Below, piece by piece: positions 17,173 to 26,523 of a stretch of DNA of 64,000 nucleotides; within the stretch, counting starts at the first letter, position 1, and the number at the start of each line of letters is the position of its first letter. The stretch is taken from contig NZ_JAIBKA010000002.1 in NCBI RefSeq assembly GCF_022603395.1, positions 124,001 to 188,000 on the forward strand. Direction: 5' to 3'. This stretch comes from Desulfoferrobacter suflitae (lineage in GTDB: Bacteria > Desulfobacterota > Syntrophobacteria > Syntrophobacterales > Syntrophobacteraceae). A program made the translations under genes and the position numbers. The notes below the pieces were generated by a model. The model worked only from the letters and a program-made list of their open reading frames with translations. It was not told where the DNA came from and made no database searches.

Positions 17173-17643
17173 TTACGCCTGTTTCAGTTGCTGGACTCCC
17201 TGCGCTCTGAGAAGAGCCGTGAAATCTTCAGGAATTGCCGTCGGCTTTCCATTGAATCGAACACAGACCATATTCAGACTCGCCCTGGTGCAAAGCGATT
17301 GGCCCCTCTGCTCCTCCAGTCGGTAAATGTCCTGGGCGAACGCAAGGCTGCGCCTGCGCCACCACATAATCCTGCTGTGCACCTCGATGCGATCATCATA
17401 GCGCAGCGGCTGACGGTAAGCGCAGGTGGCCTCCACTACCGTGAGATGCAGTTCTTGATCCATGAAGCGTCGATAGGGATAGCCCATATCGCGCAAAAAA
17501 TTCTCCCGGGCCAGCTCAAAAATATGGAAGTAATTGCCATGGTAGACTGCATGGCCCAGGTCCACTTCAAAAAGAGGCACTCTCAGCCGACTTATGTGGC
17601 AATGGGCACCTGCATTTTTTTCCATGTTTCCGAGAGATGTCAT
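17173..17643 (-). CDS. YbgC-like acyl-CoA thioesterase
   Basis: A 156-residue hotdog-fold thioesterase of the YbgC/4-hydroxybenzoyl-CoA thioesterase family. The catalytic region EVDLGHAVYHGNYFHIFELA matches the family pattern, with Asp and the HGNY motif. It probably hydrolyses acyl-CoA; in many Gram-negatives YbgC associates with the Tol-Pal system, but no tol genes lie here. An alternative ATG at 17625 would shorten it by six residues. It is upstream of ugd on the same strand, with a gap of 117 bases. Confidence 0.85.
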   Translation of the reverse strand: MTSLGNMEKNAGAHCHISRLRVPLFEVDLGHAVYHGNYFHIFELARENFLRDMGYPYRRFMDQELHLTVVEATCAYRQPLRYDDRIEVHSRIMWWRRRSLAFAQDIYRLEEQRGQSLCTRASLNMVCVRFNGKPTAIPEDFTALLRAQGVQQLKQA

Positions 17644-17771
17644 TTTCTAAAATACGCTCCATTTCTGCAACCAGGTTTTCATCTGCATGTTATCAGGAAA
17701 GCTTAAAATTTTTATGATCGACATGAAACCGGCAGAGACATTGACTGTCGCCTGGCGGTCCGTTTTCATTA

Positions 17772-20657
17772 TTGATTCGATTGCGGAAAAACGCAACTCC
17801 ATCACTTGGAATCCTGCCCTGCATGACTGATAATAGTTCCGGGGTACTGTCGGCAAAAGCAGATCTGCACGCCCAAAGCGGTATATTTTCGACTGCCACA
17901 GAGGGGCCCGGGATATTTTGCCCAGAAGAGGACTGCCATTTGACCATTGGCTCAAAATATAAGAAAACTGCCGTCACTTTCCGTAGATACAGGAAGAAGA
18001 ACGTATCGAAGAAGGAGAATGACGATACCTTTAAATTCCACATACACCGCGCTCTGGAACCGGTGCTCGAAAAAATAAAGGTTCCCGAGCTGGCGCCGTT
18101 CGTCCCTGACCCGTTCCAACTGAAAGCGCTCGAGGCGCTGCCCCTCTCGGATGTGCTGGTCACCGCACCGACCGGTTCAGGGAAGACCTATATTGCCATC
18201 AAGGCCATCGAAAGTCTTTTTAGGGAGGGAGCAAGAAGCTGGTACGCTTCCCCTCTCAAAGCCCTGTCAAACGCGAAATATGAAGAGTTTTCAAATATTT
18301 TTGGTGGGCAAAATGTCGGCATCCTGACCGGCGATAGAAAAGAAAACGCGGACGCCCCCATCATCGTGGGTACCACCGAAATTCTGCGCAACCAGTTGTA
18401 CGATACGATGCATCGGGGTGAAGACTTGCCTGTCGATCTGGTGGTTTTGGACGAAGCACATTACCTGGGCGATCCAGACCGCGGCGTCGTATGGGAAGAA
18501 GTGCTGATTTACCTCCCCACAAGGGCCAGGCTTCTCATGCTCTCCGCCACCATCCAAAACGCACAGGAAATATGTGACTGGCTTGACTGGCTGCGGCAGA
18601 AACGCTGCCGTTGGATAAAAGCATCGGAACGACCCGTGCCCTTATACCCGCTGTTCTTGTTTCCGTCTGGTGAATTGAGCCCCTTAAGTGGGCGGCGGGG
18701 CCTGTACGGAAAAATTCGAAGCGTCGATCCGGGCTCCTTTTCGCCCCGGGAGTTCCTCGACATCCCCCGACTTATGGAGGCTCTACGCAAGGCCAACTTG
18801 CTCCCCGCAATATTTTTTCTGAAGTCCAGAGCCGACTGCGAAAAAGCCATTGCCATGTGTCCCAGGGTCTCTCGCCCCAAGAGTGGCACCGATGCGTCCA
18901 AACGGTTTTTCAGCCAACTGCATGACCTGTTGGATGCCTATCCTTTCCTGCGTCAGCATCAGCATCTCGCCATTCTCAAGAAGTGTCGCGTGGGGGCCCA
19001 CCACGGGGGCCAACTGCCGCATTGGAAACTCCTTCTGGAAAAGTTGATGCAGGCGGGTCATCTGGATGCCATCTTTGCTACCTCAACGGTGGCGGCCGGC
19101 GTCAATTTTCCCGCTCGAACGGTGGTCATACCCCAAAGCGATCGCTTCAACGGCAAGGAATTTGTCCCCCTGAGCGCCACGGATCTTCTGCAAATGACCG
19201 GGCGGGCAGGGCGCCGCGGGATGGATGAAATCGGCTTCGCTCTGGTGGTGCCCGGCAGGTATCAGGATCCGCAATTGATTCATGACCTGTTCAACTCTCC
19301 GCCCGATTCTATCCAGAGCCAAATCCGCATCAATTTTTCCATGATCTTGAATTTGCTTTTGTCTCACACTCCCGAAGAAATTCGAACCCTATTGTCGGCG
19401 TCTTTTGCAACCTTCCAGAATCTCAATGAAGATCCGCGCACTGCCGAGGAATTCCAGCAACTCAAAAAGACGATGCGCCAGTGGCTCGCTGAGAGTGCCT
19501 GCGGTACCATTGAAAATTTTGAGAAGGTGCAGCCGGAGTTTCAAGAATTGCAGAACCGGGTGAGACAAACGCGCAAGCGCTGGAATAAGCAGGCAACTCA
19601 ATGGGCTTTTGAGGGCTTGCTCGACACGGGAAGACTCTTTCGCAACCGGCGAGGGGGTGTTTTTGTGGCCGTTTCACCACCCGCATATGAGGCCGGCGTG
19701 GTGGAGGCGGTGCGTGTTGCGTTTCCTCTGCACTGGAAAAAGGGAAACATCCGCACCTACCGGGTGCAACTTCGTCGAATCGCCCAATTGGGAAGACTGA
19801 TTGCGGATGTTCCCCGGCCGATGGATCGGAAGAAATGGGAAAAACTGGTCCACGAGCTCGCTTCCCAACCGTTTAATGCATTGGCCGGCGGCACCCAGCC
19901 GGAAGCTCTCCCTGTGGAACAGAGCAATCGCGAACTGGCGCGTCTCATCTTACAGAAAGCGGAGTTGCCCTGTGAACGCTGTGATTTATTCGGGCCTTGC
20001 CAGAAAGGCAGCAGTCATCCATTCACACACCTCATTGCACAGTATTTTCAGTACAAAGCGCAGCTATCCTCCATCCAGGAGGAGCTCTGGCGTTCTTTCA
20101 AGCAGCATCTCGATTTCTTGCAGAATGAGGGCTATGTGGACGCGAAGGGACACCTGACCCAGGATGGATTATGGGCCTGCAACCTCAGGATCGACCAACC
20201 GTTGCTCATATCCGAGGGAATCCGCAAGTCACTCTTTCCCGAAGACCAGCCCGAGCTGTTGGCAGCATTGATCGCCCCCTTCGTGATGGACAGGGATCGA
20301 GTGGGCGATATACAACTCTCTGCGCTCATGTGGAAATATCCCGACATGGCCAAGCCCTTCTGCAAAATGTTGCATGAACTTCAACCCCTTATGGATCACC
20401 TGAAAACATGCGGGTTTCCCACTGTGCCGCTGCCATTTTGGACCACCATCACCCTGCACCAATGGGCCCTTGGCCAATCCTGGGATGAGGTGCGGGAAGT
20501 CTCCGGCATGGCCGAGGGGGATCTCGCCATGGTGATACTGCGCACGGCGGATCATTTGCGACAAATCGAGTCCTTGACGGAGACTCATCCACGGCTGGCA
20601 GACTCGGCACGGAAAGCCATTGACTTGATCCTGCGAGAACCGGTGCTGATCGAATGA
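17772..20657 (+). CDS. Ski2-like DEXH-box helicase
   Basis: A superfamily 2 helicase of up to 961 residues. Motif I is TAPTGSGKT, motif II DEAH in VVLDEAHYLGDPDRGVVWEE, motif III LSATI, and motif VI QMTGRAGRRG. The DEAHYLGDxxRGVVWEE stretch is characteristic of the Ski2/Mtr4 group, so an RNA-directed role is likely by family. The C-terminal half is helical and carries a cysteine cluster (CERCDLFGPC, near residue 737). The first 80 or so residues are poorly conserved in character; the ATG at 17823 is an alternative start. It is divergent from the thioesterase. Confidence 0.87.
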   Translation: MIRLRKNATPSLGILPCMTDNSSGVLSAKADLHAQSGIFSTATEGPGIFCPEEDCHLTIGSKYKKTAVTFRRYRKKNVSKKENDDTFKFHIHRALEPVLEKIKVPELAPFVPDPFQLKALEALPLSDVLVTAPTGSGKTYIAIKAIESLFREGARSWYASPLKALSNAKYEEFSNIFGGQNVGILTGDRKENADAPIIVGTTEILRNQLYDTMHRGEDLPVDLVVLDEAHYLGDPDRGVVWEEVLIYLPTRARLLMLSATIQNAQEICDWLDWLRQKRCRWIKASERPVPLYPLFLFPSGELSPLSGRRGLYGKIRSVDPGSFSPREFLDIPRLMEALRKANLLPAIFFLKSRADCEKAIAMCPRVSRPKSGTDASKRFFSQLHDLLDAYPFLRQHQHLAILKKCRVGAHHGGQLPHWKLLLEKLMQAGHLDAIFATSTVAAGVNFPARTVVIPQSDRFNGKEFVPLSATDLLQMTGRAGRRGMDEIGFALVVPGRYQDPQLIHDLFNSPPDSIQSQIRINFSMILNLLLSHTPEEIRTLLSASFATFQNLNEDPRTAEEFQQLKKTMRQWLAESACGTIENFEKVQPEFQELQNRVRQTRKRWNKQATQWAFEGLLDTGRLFRNRRGGVFVAVSPPAYEAGVVEAVRVAFPLHWKKGNIRTYRVQLRRIAQLGRLIADVPRPMDRKKWEKLVHELASQPFNALAGGTQPEALPVEQSNRELARLILQKAELPCERCDLFGPCQKGSSHPFTHLIAQYFQYKAQLSSIQEELWRSFKQHLDFLQNEGYVDAKGHLTQDGLWACNLRIDQPLLISEGIRKSLFPEDQPELLAALIAPFVMDRDRVGDIQLSALMWKYPDMAKPFCKMLHELQPLMDHLKTCGFPTVPLPFWTTITLHQWALGQSWDEVREVSGMAEGDLAMVILRTADHLRQIESLTETHPRLADSARKAIDLILREPVLIE

Positions 20658-20784
20658 GCTTGGGCAAAATGATTGACGATCGCGTGAAATGCATTTGATT
20701 AATGAGGCACCAGCCCCTATAAATGAAGGCGACAACCTAACCCTGTCAGGTCGCAATACAACCTGCACACGAAGAGACTGAGAC

Positions 20785-21537
20785 ATGCCGCGAGCCGCCA
20801 TCATTTCAGATATTCACGGCAACCTGGAAGCCCTGCAGGCGGTGCTGAAATCCATAGAATCCGATGGCGTCGATTATCTCATTCATCTGGGTGATCTGGT
20901 GGGCTACAATGCCAACCCGCGTGAATGTGTCGCCCTGATGCGGGAAAAGCGTGCCGTGTCTGTTTTGGGCAACCACGACCTGGCGATCCTCGAGCCGAGA
21001 ATGGCAAAAGGCTTCAACGTCTTAGCCCATCAAGCCATCACCTACTGTCAACAGCAGCTGACCCAATCTGAAATACGCTACCTCCAGACCATTCCGCGCA
21101 TCGAAGTTTTGTGGGATCGATATCTCTTGTGCCACGGAACGCCTGAAAGCCTGGAATCTTATTTACTCAACCTGTTTCAGGCAAAAAGGATCTTCAATCT
21201 CTTGCGCAAACGGTTCAGCGGGATACGCATCTGCTTTTTTGGTCACACCCACATCCAAAAACTCTGGATCTGCGACCAGCGGGGCAAGGTCACCTCCCCC
21301 TCCGAGATGCCCGACCAGATCAAATTGTCGGAAGAGGAGAACATGTATCTCATCAACCCGGGCAGCGTGGGACAACCCAGGCAGCAGGACAACCGCTCGC
21401 GTTATCTGCTGTTTGACACAAGTGGACCGACCGTATGTTTCAAGGCCGTGCCATACGACATCGAAAAGGCTCAGAAAAAGATCTTGCAGGCAAAATTGCC
21501 GAAATATTTGGCACACCGCCTTCAGGATGGGATTTAG
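20785..21537 (+). CDS. Metallophosphoesterase (YfcE/MJ0936-like)
   Basis: A 250-residue calcineurin-like phosphoesterase with all metal-binding motifs in order: SDIHGN, GDLVGYN, GNHD, LCHGTP and GHTHI, followed by NPGSVGQPR. It probably acts as a phosphodiesterase on a small phosphoester or nucleotide; the substrate is unknown. The predicted protein is cytoplasmic. The acetyltransferase gene follows after nine bases, so the two are co-transcribed. Confidence 0.88.
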   Translation: MPRAAIISDIHGNLEALQAVLKSIESDGVDYLIHLGDLVGYNANPRECVALMREKRAVSVLGNHDLAILEPRMAKGFNVLAHQAITYCQQQLTQSEIRYLQTIPRIEVLWDRYLLCHGTPESLESYLLNLFQAKRIFNLLRKRFSGIRICFFGHTHIQKLWICDQRGKVTSPSEMPDQIKLSEEENMYLINPGSVGQPRQQDNRSRYLLFDTSGPTVCFKAVPYDIEKAQKKILQAKLPKYLAHRLQDGI

Positions 21538-21546
21538 GAGGCAGGC

Positions 21547-22116
21547 ATGATGTTTGGAAGCAAAGAATCTAAACTGAAAGATGGAACCCCCGTGACCCTG
21601 CGGCCGATGGTCAAGGAAGACGAGGAATCATTGTACCGATTTTTTCTGAGCCTCTCGGATGAGCTGCTGATGTTCATCCGGCACAATGTCAGGGACAGAA
21701 AAGTGGTGCGCGAATGGTCGCAAAACCTGGATTACGAACGGGTGCTTCCCCTGGTGGCCCTGGTGGATGGAGAAATCGTGGCGGATGCCACACTCCATCG
21801 GGTTCCTCACGGATGGAAGCGACACATCGGACGGATTCGTGTGGTCGTTTCCCCACGCTATCAAAACCAGGGCATGGCAACATTGATGCTCAATGAACTG
21901 GTCGAGCTCGGGCATGAACTGGGTTTGGAAAAGCTCTGGGCGGAAATTCCGCTGGATTCGGTCGGCGCCATTCGCGCCTGTCGAAATGCGGGCTTTGCAT
22001 GCAAGGCGGTCATCGAGGAACTGGTCAAGAACGCCCAAAATCAAAATCTCGACATCCTGATCATGGTCTGTGATATTGCATCATATTTTGATCGTCGTTG
22101 GTCACAGAAAACATAG
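21547..22116 (+). CDS. GNAT family N-acetyltransferase
   Basis: A 189-residue GCN5-related acetyltransferase. The acetyl-CoA site region reads RIRVVVSPRYQNQGMATLMLNELVELGHELGLEKLW (given here as positions 97-132), with the Q/R-x-x-G-x-A type P-loop written QNQGMA. The following NAGF motif is present (CRNAGFACKAV). The protein substrate is unknown. TAGGAGGCAGGC precedes two adjacent ATG codons. It is convergent with the Ser/Thr kinase gene, 11 bases apart. Confidence 0.85.
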   Translation: MMFGSKESKLKDGTPVTLRPMVKEDEESLYRFFLSLSDELLMFIRHNVRDRKVVREWSQNLDYERVLPLVALVDGEIVADATLHRVPHGWKRHIGRIRVVVSPRYQNQGMATLMLNELVELGHELGLEKLWAEIPLDSVGAIRACRNAGFACKAVIEELVKNAQNQNLDILIMVCDIASYFDRRWSQKT

Positions 22117-22127
22117 TAATTCGCAGG

Positions 22128-23474
22128 TCATTGCTGGGGGAGCGCCACTCCCGTTCCAAAATCCGGAAATTTTTGAAGCAAGTCTTGGCGCAGCTCATGG
22201 GCATCCGCATAGCGTTCTGCCCAGTCTTTTTTCAAACACTTGAGAATGATGGCCTCCAATTCCTGGCTCAAGCTTGGCTCAAGTTCGCGCGGTGGGTCCG
22301 GCTCCGTCTCCAGTATGAAATCCATCAGCTGCTTTTCATTTTCATCATAGAAGGGCAAAAACTCCGTTGCCAGGGAGTAGAGAACCACCCCAAGCGCCCA
22401 GACATCGCTGGCAATGCGGCTCTTGCCCATAATCTGCTCGGGCGCCATGTAGGGGCGGGAACCGATAACCGTACTACTGATGCTGCCCCGGCTGAGGTCC
22501 TTGCTGGTTCCAAAATCGAGCAGCTTCAGCTCGCCGTTGGGAGTGACGATGATATTCTCAGGCTTAATGTCACGATGCATTATGTTGTGTTTGTGGGCGT
22601 AGGCGACCACATCCAGTAATTGCAGAAAAGCCTTTTCTTTAGAGGCACTGCTCAGCCCTTCGGCGAGCAGATCATGCAACGTCGAACCCTCGATATATTC
22701 TTGTATTAATACCAGCTTATCCTCTTCTTTGACAACCTCTTTCAAGTGCACCGCATTGGGATGACCGTTGAGAGTCTTCAAAATGACCGCCTCTCTCAGG
22801 AACTTGCGATTCATTTTCTTATCATGAGGAATTTTAGCCACAGCCAGGCCGCCGCCAGTTTGATCCTTCACCAGGCAGACTTCGCCAAAACTGCCAAAAC
22901 CGAGCCGACGAATTCTCTGCCACTTACCGGCAATCAGTTGACTCCAGGTTTCAGAGATCGCAGTCTGTGCGGGAGTATCCGGGGCAGCAAACAAGCGCCT
23001 CAAACGACTGCCGACATGAGACCAGAGGGACCCCGCACTTTGCCTCTGCGACATCGAGCCATGGGTTTCTCTAATGCTCTGCCCCAACTCCAAAAGCACT
23101 CGCAACCGCACCACAAAGGCAGACGAATCCAACGGCAATATCCAAAATTCATCAGCGCCTGCTCGCAAATAGTCCTTCACTTTGCGCATGTGAATTTCTG
23201 GCACAAGAATCATCAGGGGAACCGGTCTTTGGAAGGACTTCTTGAAGCGACGAATTTCATGATCAATTCTCCTACCTTTCTCCTCCAATCGCATGATCAC
23301 CAAGCGGGTTGTCTCATCATCCAAAAAGTGTTTGGCTTCCTCCACCGATGAGACGGCAACAGACTTCAAAGCAGTCTCCTCCAGTTCCTCAATCTCCATG
23401 TTCGCAATTAAATTCCGCAGAAACGATTCCTCTTCGGAATTCAAATTGATCAGCAAAACGGTATCTGAAATCAT
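22128..23474 (-). CDS. Ser/Thr protein kinase with degenerate receiver domain
   Basis: A 448-residue protein. Residues 1-130 have the length and secondary-structure pattern of a response-regulator receiver, but the acidic pocket is changed (LLINLNSEEE), the phospho-acceptor position reads VIMRLEE without Asp, and the usual Lys-Pro is ILPLD. Residues 185-440 are a complete Hanks-type kinase: glycine loop GFGSFGEV, VAKI lysine, HRDIKPENI catalytic loop, DFGTS, and MAPEQ. No transmembrane segment or PASTA repeat is seen, so it is a cytoplasmic kinase. Its input is unknown; a pseudo-receiver suggests protein-protein regulation. Confidence 0.88.
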   Translation of the reverse strand: MISDTVLLINLNSEEESFLRNLIANMEIEELEETALKSVAVSSVEEAKHFLDDETTRLVIMRLEEKGRRIDHEIRRFKKSFQRPVPLMILVPEIHMRKVKDYLRAGADEFWILPLDSSAFVVRLRVLLELGQSIRETHGSMSQRQSAGSLWSHVGSRLRRLFAAPDTPAQTAISETWSQLIAGKWQRIRRLGFGSFGEVCLVKDQTGGGLAVAKIPHDKKMNRKFLREAVILKTLNGHPNAVHLKEVVKEEDKLVLIQEYIEGSTLHDLLAEGLSSASKEKAFLQLLDVVAYAHKHNIMHRDIKPENIIVTPNGELKLLDFGTSKDLSRGSISSTVIGSRPYMAPEQIMGKSRIASDVWALGVVLYSLATEFLPFYDENEKQLMDFILETEPDPPRELEPSLSQELEAIILKCLKKDWAERYADAHELRQDLLQKFPDFGTGVALPQQ

Positions 23475-23540
23475 ACAGACGCAGCTTTCTCGATGTGGAC
23501 TTCATCATCTGTTTGCCATGATTATCAACCCGTATCGACA

Positions 23541-23580
23541 CACAAAAAAAGGGGGTGGAAAAATTGCTTTTCCACCCCCC
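23541..23580 (-). terminator. Intrinsic terminator of the MFS gene
   Basis: A GC-rich hairpin (ggggtggaaaa arm at 23552-23562, ttttccacccc arm at 23569-23579) is followed on the minus strand by a run of seven T. It lies 70 bases after the MFS stop and upstream of the kinase start, so it separates the two transcription units. Confidence 0.85.
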
Positions 23581-23652
23581 GCCGTTGATCCTATCGGCCT
23601 CGGGAGCCGTTCATTCCGATCGTCCGTCTTCCCAGCAGGCCGTCAAGCCATC

Positions 23653-24963
23653 CTATTCATTGAGTGCCATGGGGCGTTTGGTGGCCCGAGCCAGGAGCAC
23701 GCCGACTATTAGCAAGACTCCGGAAATATAGAAAGCATAGTTCATACTTCCCGTCACGTCCTGAATGGTGCCGCCCAGTCTCGCCATGAAGAAGCCGAGG
23801 CCCCAGCCAATGAACACCAGACCATAGTTGAAGCCCAGGTTTTTCGGCCCAAAAAAGTCTGCGGTGAACGAAGGCATCAGCGCCAAACCTCCTCCATACT
23901 GCCAGTACGCAATACCGACTGCCAAGAAGAGAACGAAAACGTTACCACTTGCGATAATGCTCGGCAACAGAAACAAGCAAAGGGCCGAGACTGCGCAGTT
24001 GAGGGTGTACGCATTGGTTCGGCCGATTTTATCCGAGTACATGCCTGTTCCGACTCGGCCAAAAGCATTGACCAGCCCTCCAAAGGAGACAAGGATCCAC
24101 GCGTTGGCAACCAGGAAAGGCACATCCTTTGCCGCCACTGCCAGGATTTTTGCAGCATTGGCGATGATCAGAAGACCCGACTGCGTCGTCAGGATGAACA
24201 TGAAGACCAAAGCATAGAACTGCCAGGTTTTGACCATATCCTGGGCAACCCAGTCTATCGCCGTGACCGCCGTCTTGACCGGAGCCCCTGTCATTTCCTT
24301 GGTCGGGCTGGCGGGTTTTGCAGCTGGCGGCACATATCCTGCCGGAGGCCATGCCAAAAGTTGGCCGGCAATAATCACGACGACCGCGAAGAAAATACCC
24401 AGAATGACAAAACTGCCGGTGAGTCCGTAAGCGTCAATGAGGTAGCGCGCCAAAGGGGAAATGTAGAGCGCGGCGCCGCCATAGCCACCCACAACCAGAC
24501 CCGCAATTAAGCCACGCTTGTGCGGTCCAAACCACCTCAGAGCGGCGGGAGTGGGCGCTGCATAACCAATGCCCATGCCGATCCCACCGAGAATTCCAAA
24601 TCCAAAAATGAGTCCGCCGTAGCTCTTGGCCAAGCCGGATATGATACAGCCCGCCGCCAGGAACAGCCCCCCCACAGTGGCGCCCACTTTAGGGCCGAAT
24701 TTGTCCTGGATGCGCCCGCCAGGAATCATCAACAAGGCAAAAATGACTACACAAAGGGAGAACGGCGTAGCCGCCTCAGCATTGGTCAAGTACGTCCAAC
24801 CTTCATTGGGCGCCGGCAAGGGCTGCCCCGCCAAGTCCACGTTGATCAAGGACTTGGTCCAAACACTCCACGCATACAAAATACCCAAACACAAGTTTAT
24901 TGCGGTCCCCGCGAAGGTGACGACCCAGGCTTTTCCTGGAACCTTTTCCAACGGTTGTGCCAT
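23653..24963 (-). CDS. MFS transporter, oxalate/formate antiporter (OFA) family
   Basis: A 436-residue major facilitator with 12 predicted membrane segments. The N-terminal GTAINLCLGILYAWSVW and the loop MIPGGRIQDKFGPK are typical of the OFA family; FGRVGTGMYSDKIGR is the second-half loop. OFA members exchange oxalate for formate or carry other monocarboxylates. In a syntrophic or sulfate-reducing cell formate or a short-chain acid is plausible, but the substrate is inference. The ATG follows TAGGAGGGTAAC. It ends in a strong terminator and is monocistronic. Confidence 0.87.
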   Translation of the reverse strand: MAQPLEKVPGKAWVVTFAGTAINLCLGILYAWSVWTKSLINVDLAGQPLPAPNEGWTYLTNAEAATPFSLCVVIFALLMIPGGRIQDKFGPKVGATVGGLFLAAGCIISGLAKSYGGLIFGFGILGGIGMGIGYAAPTPAALRWFGPHKRGLIAGLVVGGYGGAALYISPLARYLIDAYGLTGSFVILGIFFAVVVIIAGQLLAWPPAGYVPPAAKPASPTKEMTGAPVKTAVTAIDWVAQDMVKTWQFYALVFMFILTTQSGLLIIANAAKILAVAAKDVPFLVANAWILVSFGGLVNAFGRVGTGMYSDKIGRTNAYTLNCAVSALCLFLLPSIIASGNVFVLFLAVGIAYWQYGGGLALMPSFTADFFGPKNLGFNYGLVFIGWGLGFFMARLGGTIQDVTGSMNYAFYISGVLLIVGVLLARATKRPMALNE

Positions 24964-25630
24964 GTTACCCTCCTAGTTCAGCAAATTTTGACAAGAAAAT
25001 TCTTTTCGCCGCGGGCCAGACTGTCCGCCGCCAACAATCTCATAACAACTGCTGTCCAGACCAATTCGATCATTCCATTCCATCCTGCTGCACAGACTGC
25101 TTTGCCCGACAACGATTAAACACCGGTTCTCGGACCTCCTGAATCCTCCGCAGCCTTCGGATCCAGGCCTTCCAAAGCAAGTTAGAAATGCTGTAAACGT
25201 AGAAATGTCTTTACTCAACAACCAGGAGCTAAGCGAGCGAGAGCCTCAACGATGCACAACACGAGTTGCAGTAAACGAACTGCGGCATGAAATTTCGGTT
25301 GAAAACAACAAAACGGTGAAGATATTGAGATGGGATTATTTCAAATTCTGCTAAATAACACCGGATTAAACAATAAAAGTTTCGCTAAAAAATACCAATC
25401 AAATACACTTATGCCTTCTCACCTCCTTTACCGAGCGTTTTGCCTATCACCTCCCTTGTTCCTTAATGCGGTTCCGTCATCGACTGTTCCACCTACCCGT
25501 GACCCACCTTATAGAGCAGCGGTCCTGGGGTGTCAAGCATAAATCATATAAATTTTAAATTGTTACGAAATGCACAAGGGCTCATGAAAAGACTGTCCCG
25601 CGAATGGAGGAACATTGCGAACGCTCCCCG
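24964..25630. other. Long intergenic region with two orphan Shine-Dalgarno-like repeats
   Basis: About 670 bases upstream of the MFS gene hold no supported gene. On the minus strand two near copies of a ribosome-binding-like block occur at about 25410-25432 and 25440-25462 (AAAGGAGGTGAGAAGGCA and AAGGGAGGTGATAGGCA), neither followed by a usable reading frame. AT-rich sequence (25520-25570) sits beyond them. The MFS promoter must lie here, but I cannot place it. Confidence 0.45.
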
Positions 25631-26044
25631 CTACTTGGGCCCATAGGGTTGCAGGTGCAAGTGTACAATATCCGGTTTGAGAAAAAAGCGGCTCTCCTGC
25701 ACCTTTTTTTCCAGCAGACCCGTCGTGAATATGACTTTATTGGCCGCAGCAAAACTGGAGAGGCTCTTGACCGCGGCTAAAGTCACCACGGTCTCCAGGC
25801 AGATGGCGTAGACAATTTCCTGTTGGTCATTCAATGCAATGAGATCGCTCGCTCGATCTTGAATTCTCGGGGGCAGGTAATCCGCTACCGCCCGGTATCC
25901 CAAGCTGCGCAAATACTGGTACAAATGGCACTGAAGAGTCCTGCGCACCGTATGATCATTCTGAAAGGTTCTTGGAATCGCTCGCCAGCAGGATTCCAGC
26001 TCTTTTTTCCACTCAAGAAAATCTCGCCCAACGACCTCTTCCAT
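25631..26044 (-). CDS. Hypothetical protein, possible nuclease-like fold
   Basis: A 137-residue protein I do not recognise. It starts with a polar helical segment (DFLEWKKELESCWRAIP) and continues with alternating helices and strands; a stretch RASDLIALNDQQEIVYAICLE could be the core of a small alpha/beta fold such as a restriction-like nuclease, but this is a guess. No signal peptide or membrane segment is seen. The ATG follows GAGGAGGAGGG, which supports a real gene. It is divergent from the small ORF at 26266. Confidence 0.6.
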   Translation of the reverse strand: MEEVVGRDFLEWKKELESCWRAIPRTFQNDHTVRRTLQCHLYQYLRSLGYRAVADYLPPRIQDRASDLIALNDQQEIVYAICLETVVTLAAVKSLSSFAAANKVIFTTGLLEKKVQESRFFLKPDIVHLHLQPYGPK

Positions 26045-26265
26045 CAATTCCCTCCTCCTCGATCCATCTTGCTACCGCAACAGCTTCCACCTGCTGCTGG
26101 CCAGCATGGCCCAACCGTCCCTCTCCACCCCGCCATCGGCACCGAGCGGCCGCGGCCCGGCAGCACCATGTGAAATTGACACATCGTCCCAATTTGTTTA
26201 GTTTAATAAAGTAGTCAATCACGTGGACTTCAGCATCATCGCGAACTTTACCGGGAGCTTCATCA

Positions 26266-26523
26266 ATGAACATGGACCGTGAAATTTTCAAAATTAACCT
26301 GGGAGTTGAAGCGACATCCCTCTACATACTGACCTGTGCCCTTGTCGACCAGGGCGAATCTCCGACGCTGGAGCGTATCCGGACCCTGTGGAACGGCAGC
26401 AGTGAAAGTCTGCTGCTGGCCGCAGAAGAACTCATTCAAAAGGGAGTTGCGAGCGGAACACTCCCCCTCGAAGAGGGCAGTTCCCTGCACATCAATCCGA
26501 GAAAAGAATGGCTCGGGAACTAA
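26266..26523 (+). CDS. Small hypothetical protein, possible winged-helix-like
   Basis: An 85-residue acidic protein. The central part (LTCALVDQGESPTLERIRTL, then SSESLLLAAEELIQKG) looks like two helices followed by a helix typical of a small helix-turn-helix/winged-helix fold, where residues 25-60 would be the core. No domain can be named. GGGAG lies 10 bases before the ATG. Its stop overlaps by four bases the stop of the convergent gamma-carbonic anhydrase gene. Confidence 0.6.
   Translation: MNMDREIFKINLGVEATSLYILTCALVDQGESPTLERIRTLWNGSSESLLLAAEELIQKGVASGTLPLEEGSSLHINPRKEWLGN

Noticed and set aside
24973-25221. 82-codon minus-strand ORF upstream of the MFS gene
   Set aside because: It has no recognisable domain, a scattered Cys/Ser/Gly-rich composition and no clear ribosome site.
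25405-25425. Plus-strand TCACCTCCTTTA as a 16S rRNA 3' end fragment
   Set aside because: Only about ten bases match the anti-Shine-Dalgarno region and no rRNA sequence surrounds them. It is better read as a Shine-Dalgarno-like block on the other strand.
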